From assembly GCF_001039355.2 (NCBI RefSeq), contig NW_019775446.1:65835-129834 (forward strand): a stretch of DNA of 64,000 nucleotides, in the 5' to 3' direction. Made by a program: the position numbers and the translations under genes. Below, piece after piece: positions 36,192 through 48,900 of the stretch (position 1 is the first letter of the stretch; each line of letters starts with the position of its first letter). Source of the DNA: Lingula anatina (Eukaryota; Brachiopoda; Lingulata; Lingulida; Lingulidae). The notes under the pieces are model-generated. The model was given only the letters and a program-made list of their open reading frames with translations. It did not search any database and had not been told where the DNA came from.

Positions 36192-39100
36192 TCAGGTAAA
36201 TAACCTGATAGTATTGTCTGCCCCACTTGTCAGTATCCAGGGTTGTGTGGGGTGGAACTGACAGTCCAGTACACCCAGGTCTTTACTGATCTTATGTCCT
36301 CTTAGGATCTTCACTGGGACGATTAACGGGTTCTGGAGAAGGTCGCTGGAAAACATTCAGATTGAAAATTAACTGTAAGTAAATCAGTTTGTGCAAATAA
36401 CTGATTTTTCAATGATGATATCAAATTATTATTAATAACTGGTTGAAATTATGCACAATGACATTTTCTGATGTAAATGACAATACAAATGACAACAGTA
36501 ACAATACAATATACTTACTTGTACACCATTCCATGACATACAATAACAGTGCCATCATCAGATGCAGATGCAAACAGTGGATATCTACTGTGATAACACA
36601 CCTGGCGCAAGGCTTTCTTATGATGTCTGGAAAATTGATAAGAAATAATAGTTAAAATTTAAAATTTGTCACAATATTTAGCCACTCATTGCTTTTAGGT
36701 GCATAACAGAAAAATGCCTAACCCAAACTCCTGCCCCATCCCTGCTAGCCCAGTGATCCTGACCCATCTTTTCTAGCCCACTGATCCTGCCCCATCCCTG
36801 CTAGCCCAGTGATCCTGACCCATCTTTTCTAGCCCACTGATCCTGCCCCATCCCTGCTAGCCCAGTGATCCTGACCCATCTTTTCTAGCCCACTGATCCT
36901 GCCCCATCCCTGCTAGCCCAGTGATCCTGGCCCATCCCTGCTAGCCCAGTGATCCTGCCCCATCCCTGCTAGCCCAGTGATCCTGGCCCAGCCCTGCTAG
37001 CCCAGTGATCCTACCTGAGAGTTTGATAGGGTTTTGTGGACAGATCCATGTCAAACCATGACAGCCTGGCATCATAACTACCCACGATCACATTGTCTCC
37101 TGAAGTGATACATTCATAAAATACAAAAATTAACAATATATATGTATTGATAAACATTGGAAATTGAATAACTGATGAGGCTTTTGAAACAATACATTTT
37201 CAAAGTTATACTTTTCCTGGTTACAAAACAAAAATGTAAAATAAAGTTTTTAATTCGCCGATGAATTTAAAAATAGGTTCTTCAAGCAGATCTGGGAAAC
37301 ACATAATATGCTCTTTTACCCTTCACAATTCACAAGGCTATTGATACTATTTGGTCCTAGAGAGTATGAAGCCAAATCTATGACATTAAAATTTACCTCC
37401 AGGGTGTACAGCCATACTGGACACCCATCTACAGTTGGTCATCAGTTTCTTGGTCAACTCCTGCTTGGTCAAGTTGTATACCCTCACATAGCGCTGGGTC
37501 TTAAATATCAAAGTATTGAAAGGTAAATAAGGTGAAAATTTCTTAGTTTTTTCTTCTAACACATTTATATAAATTCTTTTTATTGTTATAATTGTTCCTA
37601 CAGAACTGTTACAGGGCAAGTTTAATAGAAAGAAATTTGCAATGTGGCAACCGTTACGAAAAGGGTATTTGCAGAGAAGCTAATAACAGTTTATGTAAGT
37701 AATCATATCTACCTTTTCAAGAATTACTAAGTGAAAGAACAAAAATGAGTTTTAAAAAAATCCTCAATTCACATATATCTGAACTAGTTTAGTATCTACT
37801 TACAGCCACAAACAAGAAGGGCCTTGTTGGGTGAAACAGCACCTTCTGTACCATACCCTTAGACTTGGAGAACGGGGCCTGGAAAACAAAATTCAAATTA
37901 TATAAATATCATAAAGATTGTGGAATTTCTTTTAAGTAACAATATTAAAACATCTGAAACAAAACATATATTCTGATGACACTGGCCACTGTCAAAAAAA
38001 CCTGGTAACTTTTGATGCTACATGAGAAGCCATACAAAGAAAGCTAAAAGATGATTTAATGCAATTATTCCTCTTACTTGAGACCTTCTCTTAGAGAGCT
38101 GGTGTATCATTACAGACATGGACTCTGCATTTGGCATCACAGTGGCAAAATAGTCTCCTTTCCCATGCCATGTGACTTGACTGACATCCTGGGGATGAGA
38201 AAAAAACAACACTATTTATGTTCATATAGCACTGGATACAGTGTGTTCAGTAAATGGACAATATAAAGTTGACCCTGGACTGAAAGGACAAGTACTGAAA
38301 ACACCATCAAAATCTCTATCTATCTGTAGTATTTCACAAGAATAAATCACTATTTTTACCTTCAAATTAACCAAAGTCTGCGGCTCAGAAAAATAAACTA
38401 GGTATGACTACTAGCAGTCTTTATTTAATTCTTGATTAAAGGTTATGAAAACAAAAATAATAAAATGTAAAAATTTCAAGCACTGAATATTTTGAGCAGG
38501 TGTTATTCACTGAACAACATTACTATTTAAACTACTTTTTTCAGACGTGATAAATATTTGGATCTTTTACCTGCATTATATTCAGGTGTCTGTCTTACAC
38601 AACATTAACGTAGATGTATTTATGTTTTATAGATATTACATTTATTATTATATATTTTTAGTGTACCTTAGGGTGTGTAATCCTAACCCTGCAGCCATGC
38701 ATGCTTTCTTCTTCCTCACAATCTTCCCAAGTTGTTGGCAAACCTGAAAATTTAGACATACTACATAAAGAACACAACCATTACAAGCCTGCTTGCAATA
38801 TTTCAAATCAGAAGAATAATACAAAGAGGAAATGAAATAATTTTGTTATATACTGTGTACTTGTAATAAATGTCATAATTTAGTGAGCAGTAAGATAGCG
38901 GCTCCACAGCTTACGGCTGTATGGATGTTCCCTCTGCTGCAGCATCCTCCTGTGCACTAACATATGTGATGTAAATGAACCCTTATAGATCATATAGCAA
39001 TATATGCACAATAACTCTCTCCCAAACAAAGCGCCTAAGCCTTTTAACACTTGCATAAGAATATAGACATCACTAGCATTACTTAAAGTTAACATATTTA

Positions 39101-40793
39101 AAATTGTTAATAAAAAGAAAAATTATACATGAGAAACAAGAGATATACCAGAGTTCTCTTCCTCCTCTGAGGCTGACTGATAGCTGGTCAGCATATTATC
39201 TGTTGCTGTAATGACCACTTTGTCTCCAAGGCCAGGGTTTAGCAGAATGACCGCTTTCTCTCTGAAAGTATCAAGTAAGCTTTTACATATCTGTAGATGA
39301 AAGGTCCATAATTAGCCTATTTTCTAGGTTTAAAGACAGGACAAATTTTTATAAGAGGCTGAAAATTCAAATTTTGCTGAAGTCAGCTCCTACAGACAAA
39401 CCTCCACTTAGCTTTGATGATTAAAATTTGAAATTTTAATCAAAGCTAAAAAAATTTATAAGACTCAGCAAGACGAACAATCAAAACACAGCACTGCTCA
39501 TAGATGGAATAATTAACACTAAATAACAAGTTTTAAGAAAAATATTATCCACACATGAAATAGATGACATGAAATTGCCCATATATACTATTATTTAAAT
39601 TATATAACCAATTTAAGACAAATATTTCACTTGGTCCCACTTACACACAGACCGACACTAAACACAGTGCAGGGTTCGGGTTCCAGGCCAGGCTCTTAAC
39701 TGTCCCTCCAATATGGACAGTATTCAAACACCTGCCTGTGGACACCTCCCACAGTTTAACACTGTGGTCATCAGAACCTGGAAAATAACAAATAGAAGTT
39801 CATCAGGTGTGAAATAGGTGAGAAATTGTAATACAATATGTTAAATCTTTACTAAAAATATACAAATATAATGAATACAAATTTATAAATTATTTTTATA
39901 TTTTATTCATATATTTTTATTATTAATATTGATTTTTATTTTGCATATGTATCCACTTTTTGAATTGGTCAAATAATGCCTATTACCTGTTTATTTACAT
40001 AACAGTACTTAAAATATAAGTTATTTAACCTTACTATACTAATTGTATTTATCAAGACATAATTGTGGATTATATAGAGTATTTACAAACCTGAAGCCAT
40101 CCACTGACCCTTAGGGTCAATACTGATACACCTGACCAGTCCACTGTGACCTTCATAGATCTAAGGAAGTAATAAGAAAACAGGCATAAATGAATGGAAA
40201 GGGAGAATAGAAAATCCTTTCTGCCATCCCACCACCCCTAACAGCCTCCTGAGATTTACAATTCTTAAATATTTCATACAAAATCCAACAACTTTCTAAA
40301 CTTGAATTTACACATAAAAAGGAAGAAATTATTTCACAGAATGTCACAGAAAATTTCTTCCCATGATCTTTCATTTATAAAATTGTGTATTTTAATCTTT
40401 ATAGTTACAACTAGGTGTACGTTTTCTAGCTAAATACAAATAACAGTTATCAGTCAATCACAATCAAATTTTCAAACGCCACCCTTATTTCAAAATTATC
40501 AATTTTGCAATTATTTGCAAGAAAGCATTTTGAGATATATACATGGTCAAATCTGTTGTGATTAAGGAATAAATAAACTAAGATCTTATGCTCAAATTGC
40601 TAACAACTTTTTAACTACTACATACTACAGCTCTGTGTACACAAAATACTTACTATGGACTGTGTAGTTGGGAAAGGCTGCAGATCCTTGGGTTTAGGAA
40701 GCTTAGGAATGAGGTCTTCAGGGTTCACATTCATCTGCAAGTGGGGGAAAGAGACATATTAAAACAATAGCAACAGTTTGCAAAAAAAAAAAA

Positions 40794-40844
<51 letters not shown>

Positions 40845-43800
40845 AAGTCACAATTCTTCAACATAAAGTGTTAAAGTGTCTCCAGAACTTTTACCATGTG
40901 GTATATATCAGACAGATTCAACATTCATTTTCATTAATCTATTTACGAAGTTCTAAAAATCAATCACTTTACAAATAATGTTAAAAAAATTGACAACACC
41001 ATCAGTATTCCCTGATAAATCATAACAAGTATTTGACTGGATCAAAATAAAATCCTTTGAAATCAGGGATTTCACTTCTGAATCAATAATCTCCTTCCAG
41101 TGGAAATACAGATGTTAGGTTTGTTATTTTTAAAAACGTTCAGAAACAAAACAAAATGTATGAAAGTACCCTCATTTTCCTCTGCCGTGGACACAGGTAC
41201 AGATCTAAACATCTCTCGAAGCGCTCATTGATAAACCGTGGATAGGCAGGCACCTGCCGCAGAGAGGAGTACTTCTTTGGAAGGAAGTTCCTTCTTCTGT
41301 CTTCTGGGTCTGTCTCCTTCCAAGCCAGTTCCTAAGGAAGAATCAATGGTTTTTATTGGTGGAAGTACCAGGCTAATAACTTCATTAGTAACCTCAGTCA
41401 ATTGAGACTCAGAAAGGAATAGTAAAACAATCAATTCCCTCAATAATTAATTCTATTCAGATTTTTGACCCAACACAGTCATCTGTATTATATTTATTAG
41501 CTTTAAAGCACTCCATTTAAAAGCAATGGCCTGATATTTTATGAAAATTCACCTACTTCTTCTTCAGTGAGGAGGTATTCTGGCGGAGGGTTGTACGACT
41601 CTTCATGACCTGGTAGCGCCATCTTTGGGGCAGGAATGTGTTGAGTAAATCTCTTGTTGATAGCACTCTGGGGGGGAAAAATATCTTCCAATGGTTACCG
41701 AGATTAAATAGATAAGATAAATATATACTTCAAACTTTCTTAAATGAAAATTATCAAACACAAGCCCAAAAACTTTCATACCATTAGCTTATGGCCAACC
41801 TGGACATAGGCCTTCATCAGACTGATGTGAGTAGATGTTGACACTCACTGACTGCTAGGTGGTATAGCTAATGGTATTAAAGTTTTTTGGCTTGTGTTTG
41901 ATCATTTTTATTTATGATCCAACTACCAAGCCAATGAACATTTTTGTTCAAATTATATTTTCATACAAACAATCACAAAAAATAAATCTTTTCTGACAAA
42001 TCAGCATACCTACCTCATCATCTTTACCCCAGATATCGTAATATTTTGGCTGCTCGTCTTCTTCTGTCGTCGGTTTCTTGGGTTTGATCCATCCCATCTT
42101 GATGGCGTGAACCAGCTGTCCCACCTTAATAGGCATAAATAATGTGATGAAAAACTGTTAATATACCCAAATATATTATATAAAGTACACACATGCATAC
42201 ACACAGTAGACAACAGGGTTCACAATTAGAAACAATAAGTGAAAGAGCTCAATGTTGTTCTTCACTCACTTTTAATTTCTCCCACTTAGATGGGATAAAG
42301 CTCCTCTTGTGTTCTGGTCTGTTGGTGACAGGATGGATCATTTTTTCATGAGTGAAGAAATCCACCCATGGCTGGAATATCAGAAAACACATCATTTTGG
42401 ATATCTTTACTTTTGAATTACTATTTTTTAAATTTCCGTTTTCTTTATTATATAAAGAATATATATTTTTATCAATTTTTTTTTCTTTTTAGCTTCGTTT
42501 TGTTCCAACTTGTCAAATTATCTTAGGGACAAACAAGGGAAAGCATTTTAGCAATGACTCATAGTATCAACACTTAACAAAATGCCTTAAAGTATTTTTT
42601 TTTGTACTTTTTACTTTTTCATTTTTCAATTCTGAAATTTTATAAATGACTATCCTGGCAAGACGGAAATATATATTCATAGGATGTCAAAGATAATTGG
42701 CACTGGTTTTAGAAAAGTAATTGGGGAACCAGGAAAGCATCAAGTAGACCTACTTCGTAAGGATCATACGCGGCATCTGGAAACTTTCCTTTCTCCATTC
42801 TCTGAATCATCTCAGCGTCTTCCTTGGAGAGAATGACATCCTGTCCTGTCATCTTGTCCTTGACTGTTCTCCTAGACCGTACAATGCAGAGTTTGGACAT
42901 AAATCAGTACACTGAACAATAATGAGGAAAGTGCACAGTGACACCTATGGGGACCTCGGACACAGGCAATGGCTTAATGTCCAGAAAGTGTAATTTTATT
43001 TTTATTTATTTATTTATTTTTTTTTTTTTTTTTTTTGGGGGGGGGGTGAGGGGGGGGGAGGGGGGGTGAAGGAAGATGCCTGCAACAATAACGAGAAGCA
43101 TCACCTCCTCACTTAAAATACTAAGAAGTTGTACTACAAATAAATATTAGTTCATTCCATATTTACCAGATCTCCCCCCCCCCAAAAAAAAAAATTATGA
43201 CTTAATGAAACTAATTACAAATAAGCATCATAGCCAATCATATGAGATCTAAATAAATGCATTGAGTAACAAAATCCCTTTCTTTCTACATCATCATCAA
43301 TCCCTTCATAGTAACTTGATTTACCAGTAATCTGGGTTATCCATTTTATTGAGAAACTCATCCACTTCATCTGCTCTCTTAGGTTTGATGATTTTGCCTC
43401 CCTCCAGGTTGTAACCTATGTGTGCATACTCCCCATACCACTCCATAGGGATGTTACCCACTGTATTCCTGATGTCCTAGAGTAGATATAGAAATAAGTC
43501 AAAGTTAAGGTCTCCAGGCTGTACCTGCATTCCTTGAGTTAATAAACTAAACCGACAAAATGCCATCATATATTTTCACATAGCATAACTTAAAGAAATA
43601 TCAAAGGGCATATTCTCATACTTCCTGAAAAATATACATTAAAAGATATTTTTTCTTTCTGTCCTACATATAACCATCAGTCGCTTCTGCCACTCATACT
43701 TAAGGTATTGCATGCAGTAATAATGTGCCATTTACTTCATCCCTTACTTGGCTGACTTTTATGAACTGGAGGGGCAGATAAATAGGTCAAGTTTCTGACC

Positions 43801-44749
43801 AGGAAATTGAAGAAGGTGCAGTTTTAAGGCCATTTTTGGAGTAATTAATTTGGGTTATCTTTAAATATGTTCCCTTGACTTGAACTAGTAGAAGCAGTAT
43901 GTATGCTTTACAAAGAATCTGCAATGGCTTCAATGGCATATGGAACTTTAAGTAAAGACTGTATAGTATATGGATGCCTTTCCAATTTTGACCACCAAAC
44001 TTAATACTCACTTGGGCCCACAACAGTGAAGCAAATCTTTGTGAAATATTTCATGTAAAATACTCTGGCTGTAGGAAATTAAAAGAATTAAACTTTTCAT
44101 TCTTTTCCCTTTTTGCATTCAATGTCTATGGTGAAATATTACAGATGATCTTTTTTCAACTGAGCAACTAGCAGCCCACATAAAAAGAAATCAAAATTTA
44201 TTCATAAATTTAATAATAAATTCAAGTCATATTTCTTTATACCTCTTCATCTGAAGAATCTTGAGCATATTCATTTAACTCTTCATTTTTTTCTTCTGTA
44301 TCATTTCCAGACTTTTGACTTGAGCTTCCCTCAATTGATTTTGTCCCTTTCTTTGCTTTTTCTTTCCCTTTCTTTGTTTTTTCTTTTGCTTTCTGTATGT
44401 TTTCTTTTTCTTTCCTGTCTTTTCTCAGGCCATTTTCCTCAACCTCTTCATCTGATTGCACTTGTGTTTCAGGTTCATGTCTGTTTACTTTTCTCAAAAT
44501 AATGTCACTGTCCTCACTCCCGTCTGTTTCCTGGTCTGTGTCTGGATCTGAATTTTCAGTCTGCCAAAAATATTGATCAAATTTATATTCATTCTACAGA
44601 AATTAATGCTTGTACATTTGTTCCATATACTTTCTCAGTATTAAGATAAGAATATCTTGATGACAAGTTCCTCAAAGGATCAGAAACAATACACACTGTA
44701 TTACTAATCACAGAAAGATAGATCTATCAAATTGTAAAAAAAATAAATA

Positions 44750-44812
<63 letters not shown>

Positions 44813-45628
44813 GAGAGAAACTACGCTAATTACAACATACGAAGTAATAAATATGACATGAAACATTTATGTACAAGAATGTTGAGAATTAAATACTTCC
44901 AAAACCATTACTGATAACCTATACAAAGACATGGAACACTAAACTGATGTGGCTTCAACTTCCAAGAGTTTCTGCAGATAAAACTTAAACTGAGTCACTG
45001 CAAGTTTCTCCACAGCACCCACCTCCTCTCCTTCCTCACTGTCATCATCAGTCGTGTCTGGTTCATCCTCTAAGCCTGAATACTCACTTTCCTCAGAGTC
45101 AGTACTATCATCATCATCATCATCACTCCCATCAGGAGGGGCATTCACAAATAAGTCAATCTGTAATTTTAAAGGCATTTTCATTAATTAATCCAAAAAG
45201 TAGCTTAAGTAGCTGATTTAATATTTATGCAATTTTAATCTTTGCTCAGCTTTAACATTTTCAGAAATTCCACGTTTTATTTATTTATTATTTCGTCGTG
45301 GAGAAGCTTACCTAAGTTTAAGGCCTCGCTTTGTTTAACGTACCGCAAGTTAGGAGTTACCTGTGATAGATGAGCAGCAGAGTAAAGCCTTACACTAAGC
45401 CTAACAGCAATATGTAAACGACTACGACTGTAGGACTCAGCCAGGTAAAACGACCAGGAAAAAAATAAGTTATATCTCCATGTTTTTATTGTAAGCATAT
45501 GTTTACCTTACAGTATTACAGACTCCTATGTTAAATCCAATTATAAATGCCAAACTCACCCCATCCTTGTTGTTATTTCCCTCAGATATCGTGAGTGAAT
45601 CAAGCTTTCTTTTCGTCTTCAAAGACAT
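36192..45628 (-). CDS. BOP1: Ribosome biogenesis protein BOP1, twenty exons
   Basis: Exons on the minus strand: 45628-45560, 45160-45023, 44560-44243, 43476-43325, 42871-42754, 42371-42270, 42124-42014, 41667-41557, 41331-41170, 40734-40654, 40160-40091, 39777-39645, 39261-39149, 38743-38667, 38188-38078, 37878-37804, 37499-37397, 37099-37015, 36626-36519, 36345-36192. Total 2391 nt, 796 residues (human 746). It starts [12 protein letters not shown]. An acidic region (24-69) and a Lys/Glu-rich region (70-175) follow. The BOP1-specific N-terminal domain (about 170-450) includes [25 protein letters not shown]-type [11 protein letters not shown], and [17 protein letters not shown]40 repeats (about 455-796) end [14 protein letters not shown]1 forms the PeBoW complex with PES1 and WDR12 for pre-rRNA processing and 60S assembly in the nucleolus. 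Phases agree at all 19 junctions. It is divergently paired with HSF1. Confidence 0.96.
36745..37012. repeat. 28-bp minisatellite, ten units, at a BOP1 splice donor
   Basis: The block CTAGCCCA(G/C)TGATCCTG recurs at 36745 and then every 28 bp up to 36997. The first half alternates two unit types, giving a 56-bp higher-order period. On the minus strand the last unit contains the exon 18 donor, so the array starts at the first bases of the intron. Confidence 0.92.
39408..39449. repeat. Near-perfect 42-bp palindrome in a BOP1 intron
   Basis: TTAGCTTTGAT pairs with ATCAAAGCTAA and the AT-rich centre is also nearly symmetric, with one unpaired base. Confidence 0.8.
40782..40845. repeat. (AATA)n microsatellite
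   Basis: Poly(A) leading into a tetranucleotide run, in the BOP1 intron upstream of exon 10. Confidence 0.95.
41745..41915. mobile_element. Foldback element in a BOP1 intron
   Basis: The left arm (about 41745-41794) and right arm (about 41860-41915) are inverted copies. Both carry ATCAAACACAAGCC and ATACCATTAGCT in one or other orientation. The spacer is about 65 bp. It resembles a MITE; no coding capacity. Confidence 0.7.
42993..43070. repeat. T-rich then G-rich low-complexity tract
   Basis: TTTA repeats and poly(T) pass directly into poly(G) runs. It lies in the BOP1 intron between exons 4 and 5. Confidence 0.9.
44756..44816. repeat. (GA)n microsatellite
   Basis: GA run in the BOP1 intron between exons 2 and 3; on the coding strand it is a pyrimidine (TC)n tract about 200 bp upstream of exon 3. 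Confidence 0.95.
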
Positions 45629-45975
45629 CTTTGCATGCTTTTCGTTTCCCACATGTGTACATAAGCTCTAAAGCACGCCTAAAAGTTCCTGTTTATCTAA
45701 ATCGAGATTTCCAGCAATTAAAAGAAGTATCCTCTTAAAGTCTGGTAGATTAAGTTCATATTTATAATAAAAAATTATTTTATTGTTGTGCAATCTAAAA
45801 TACTCATAGTCATTCCTTACATTTACATAATTCCTTTAAAAGCTTATTTATGGGAACTACACGCGCTTTTTACACATATTGGCCAATCAATAGCTGCTTT
45901 TCTGATTACTGCAGATCTATTTCTAATTGCGCAGTTCCTGTCACTCCGTGTATCAGTGTTGTTACTGATCACACG
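45629..45975. promoter_or_regulatory. Bidirectional promoter of BOP1 and HSF1
   Basis: 347 bp separate the divergent start codons. An overlapping pair of CCAAT boxes on opposite strands forms the palindrome ATTGGCCAAT at 45878-45887, about 90 bp upstream of the HSF1 start. I found no clear three-block heat shock element (nGAAnnTTCnnGAAn). Untranslated-region boundaries cannot be placed. Confidence 0.65.
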
Positions 45976-48900
45976 ATGGATGAGTTATTATTTAGGAGAG
46001 TTAACAAAATGCCTACAAAAGAAACAGAAAACTATTCAGCAGAAGCTGGCTCAGCTGTCCCAGCATTTCTCTCGAAGTTGTGGACCTTGGTAGAAGATCC
46101 GTCGACGGACGAATTAATCTACTGGGATGCGGTAAGTCTTAACTGTTGCTTCACGAGCACTGCCTGGCATTTATAGCAAGTGTGAAACCGGTTTCTGCGA
46201 ACTTTGCAGAGAATATATGCATTATGTACATTAGCCATGTATTACAATTTGGGTGAAATTAGATTTGTTATTGTTTTGTTATAGCAGAAAGTCACTGAAA
46301 GTAAATTTCAGTAGTTTGATAGCCGACGATAAAATTCCCCGGTCGTCAGCCTATCAGTTTATGTAATCATAGGTCAGTGACGTTCGCGCTGTCTGTGGAG
46401 AAGGAAATCCCCTCCAATATCTTGAGGCGTGTTAAACTTATATTTTCTCTGTGACTCATCCGAGGTTTAACAGGGAACACCTAAAATTTACATAATCATT
46501 ACATTAATCTTGTGTTTAAAATGTTCTTAAACATAATTGATTTTTTTATGAATTGAAATTAATTTTAGTACCAGTTATAAGATACACTTGTAAGTTGTGA
46601 TAAATGTGATACATGTGTAAGTTGTGATTAAGGACGTGTATAAAGATGGGCTTATTCACTTCTAACACTTGTTTGTGTTGACAAAAGATGCTTTGTTGCA
46701 TCATCATTTTGAGATTTTTTTCCCCTGAAATTTCTTCACATTTTTCACATATGTAGTAATTATGTTAGTGTTCCATTTTGCCAGAAAGAGACATGAGCTT
46801 AGTTCCACAGGCAGTTATTTTTCCCTTTCCAACATTACTAAATTGCAGTTTGATTTAACAAGTGTATCTTATCTATGAAGTTGTGTTCAAGTCCTGCAAA
46901 TTGGCAATAGTTGGAGAAATTCTGTAGTTTATAAAGAAAAAAATGTATGTTTTTTGTTTCTCAGTGATTTTGCAAAAAATCTTGTCGATATATTTTGCAT
47001 ATATAGTATTGAATGAATAAATTCAAATACCTAGATTCCTGAATGCCTCATCTTTATCATATGTTAATATACTAGTAGCAGAGTTATGACAGCACAAAAA
47101 CCTGAGTAGTAAAGCAGGGGTCGAAACAGACGGTCGCCCACTCGCCAATGCGACTTAGAAACGTCCCGGGCGACTACCTGTCAGGGGTACTGGTCCATTG
47201 TGCCGAACATCGTTGCCAAACCCACAGTCTGCGACGTTAAGCACTAGCCCGAAGCAATTGCCCACCTAAAGTGGCACCAGGCTAGTAAAAAAGTNGGAAA
47301 AGTTACCATAAAACAAATTTTCCCGAGGTAAATGAGAATTTTTCCAATTCATGCCAATGGTATGGTTTTTGTAAAAATCATTTAGCACATTATTATTAAG
47401 AATGTATTATGAAGGGCGAGCATGACTGTCAATGCACAATCTCCAATGTCCCTTGACACTTTGGGTGACATATTTTAATGCATCTGGAAGTTCCAATCTA
47501 AAAAGGATTGGGTAGAAAACAATGAATTCTAACAAGTCATAAAACGGTAAATTTAGTCCAGTAAAATAATTTTATTTATACTACCGTAATACATGTGCAT
47601 GTTCTTGTGGCTCTTCAATGTACACTTGCTATTGATTAAAAACAATAGCAACTTCTTGTACAGGTCCGGCACTCAATTAAATCACAAGTGTAACTAGTAT
47701 TATTTTTGCTGTTAAAGCTGATTATCCCTCAATAATACATATCATTAAAGGGATAATAACTCTTCGTATGAGAGCTATATTTCACAATAAAAACATTGTG
47801 AATATAACTCATAGAAATATTATATATTCTGTTTTACCACAAAAATGGCAGTTAAAGCTATTATTCTGATATCTGAGCTTGTCTTTAGACCACGTGACCT
47901 CCATTGATGGCTATACTCTGCTAAAATCTCTTAAGAGATTTTAACAAAAAAACCAAACTTTTTAGAAAAAAACCAGGGACTAACTTTGAATGTAAAAATG
48001 GATTCATTAACCATTAGTAAGTATGGGAAAATTGTTGTTTACTCCAGGAAAATTCATTTTTTGGCGAAACGAAGAGTTATTATCACTTTAACAAAAGAGT
48101 GGTATTGTGCATGTATGAGAGAATAAAGCCATAATTATGCTTCTGTATTTGAAATCTACAAAAATATGTGTCCATAATTTTTAATTGTGTTCTCATACTA
48201 TGGCATTTACTCGTCACTAAGCACATGGATGTTATGATGTTTTGGTCAAGCCTAGATAATAATCACTCAAAATCATGTTTTACCTGAAAATTATGTATTT
48301 TCCTTTTTATAACTAAATGGATAGCTGAGTTACACAAATTAAAATATGATGTTACACATTGGTTATGCATATATATGGAAAACCAATAAGATAATGGATA
48401 CATATGGATGTACTGGGGTAACTATTAATGATTATTAAAAACAATATTAAACACTTAACTACAACATGATACATGTAACTATATAATTAGGAATGATAGA
48501 TGAGAGTAGCCATTCTTTTATCAGAGGCTACAGATCACCCATTGTAATAACCGGTCGGTGGTTATACACTTGTTCTAAGAGTTACATTTTCACCAATAAG
48601 ACAACTGAGACAGGCAGGTTTATTCAAGGTTACATGGTTTATTCAAGTGCCTGAAGACTCAGGTCTCTTCTGTCGTATCTATAACTATCTCTAACTCTCT
48701 CAGTCTGTAAGTCCTATCTCAGTGGCTAAGTCACTGCCTTTATACTCTATCTTAATTTGCATTTCAAATTAGCTTTCGTAACTGTCATGAAACATGCCAT
48801 GCCTATGTACATTAACTTAATTGTAGATACATTTAAATTAAATCTTGATTTGCATTTTAAATGAACTTCTCTTAAACTGCCATGCAACATGTCATGTCTA

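Noticed and set aside
45359-45425. Possible extra BOP1 exon between exons 1 and 2
   Set aside because: It has splice-like borders, but exon 1 ending at 45560 joins exon 2 in phase without it, and the peptide shows no clear family match.
45850-45975. Upstream in-frame extension of HSF1 exon 1
   Set aside because: It would place coding sequence over the CCAAT palindrome of the shared promoter and has no family similarity; MDELLFRRV is the better start.
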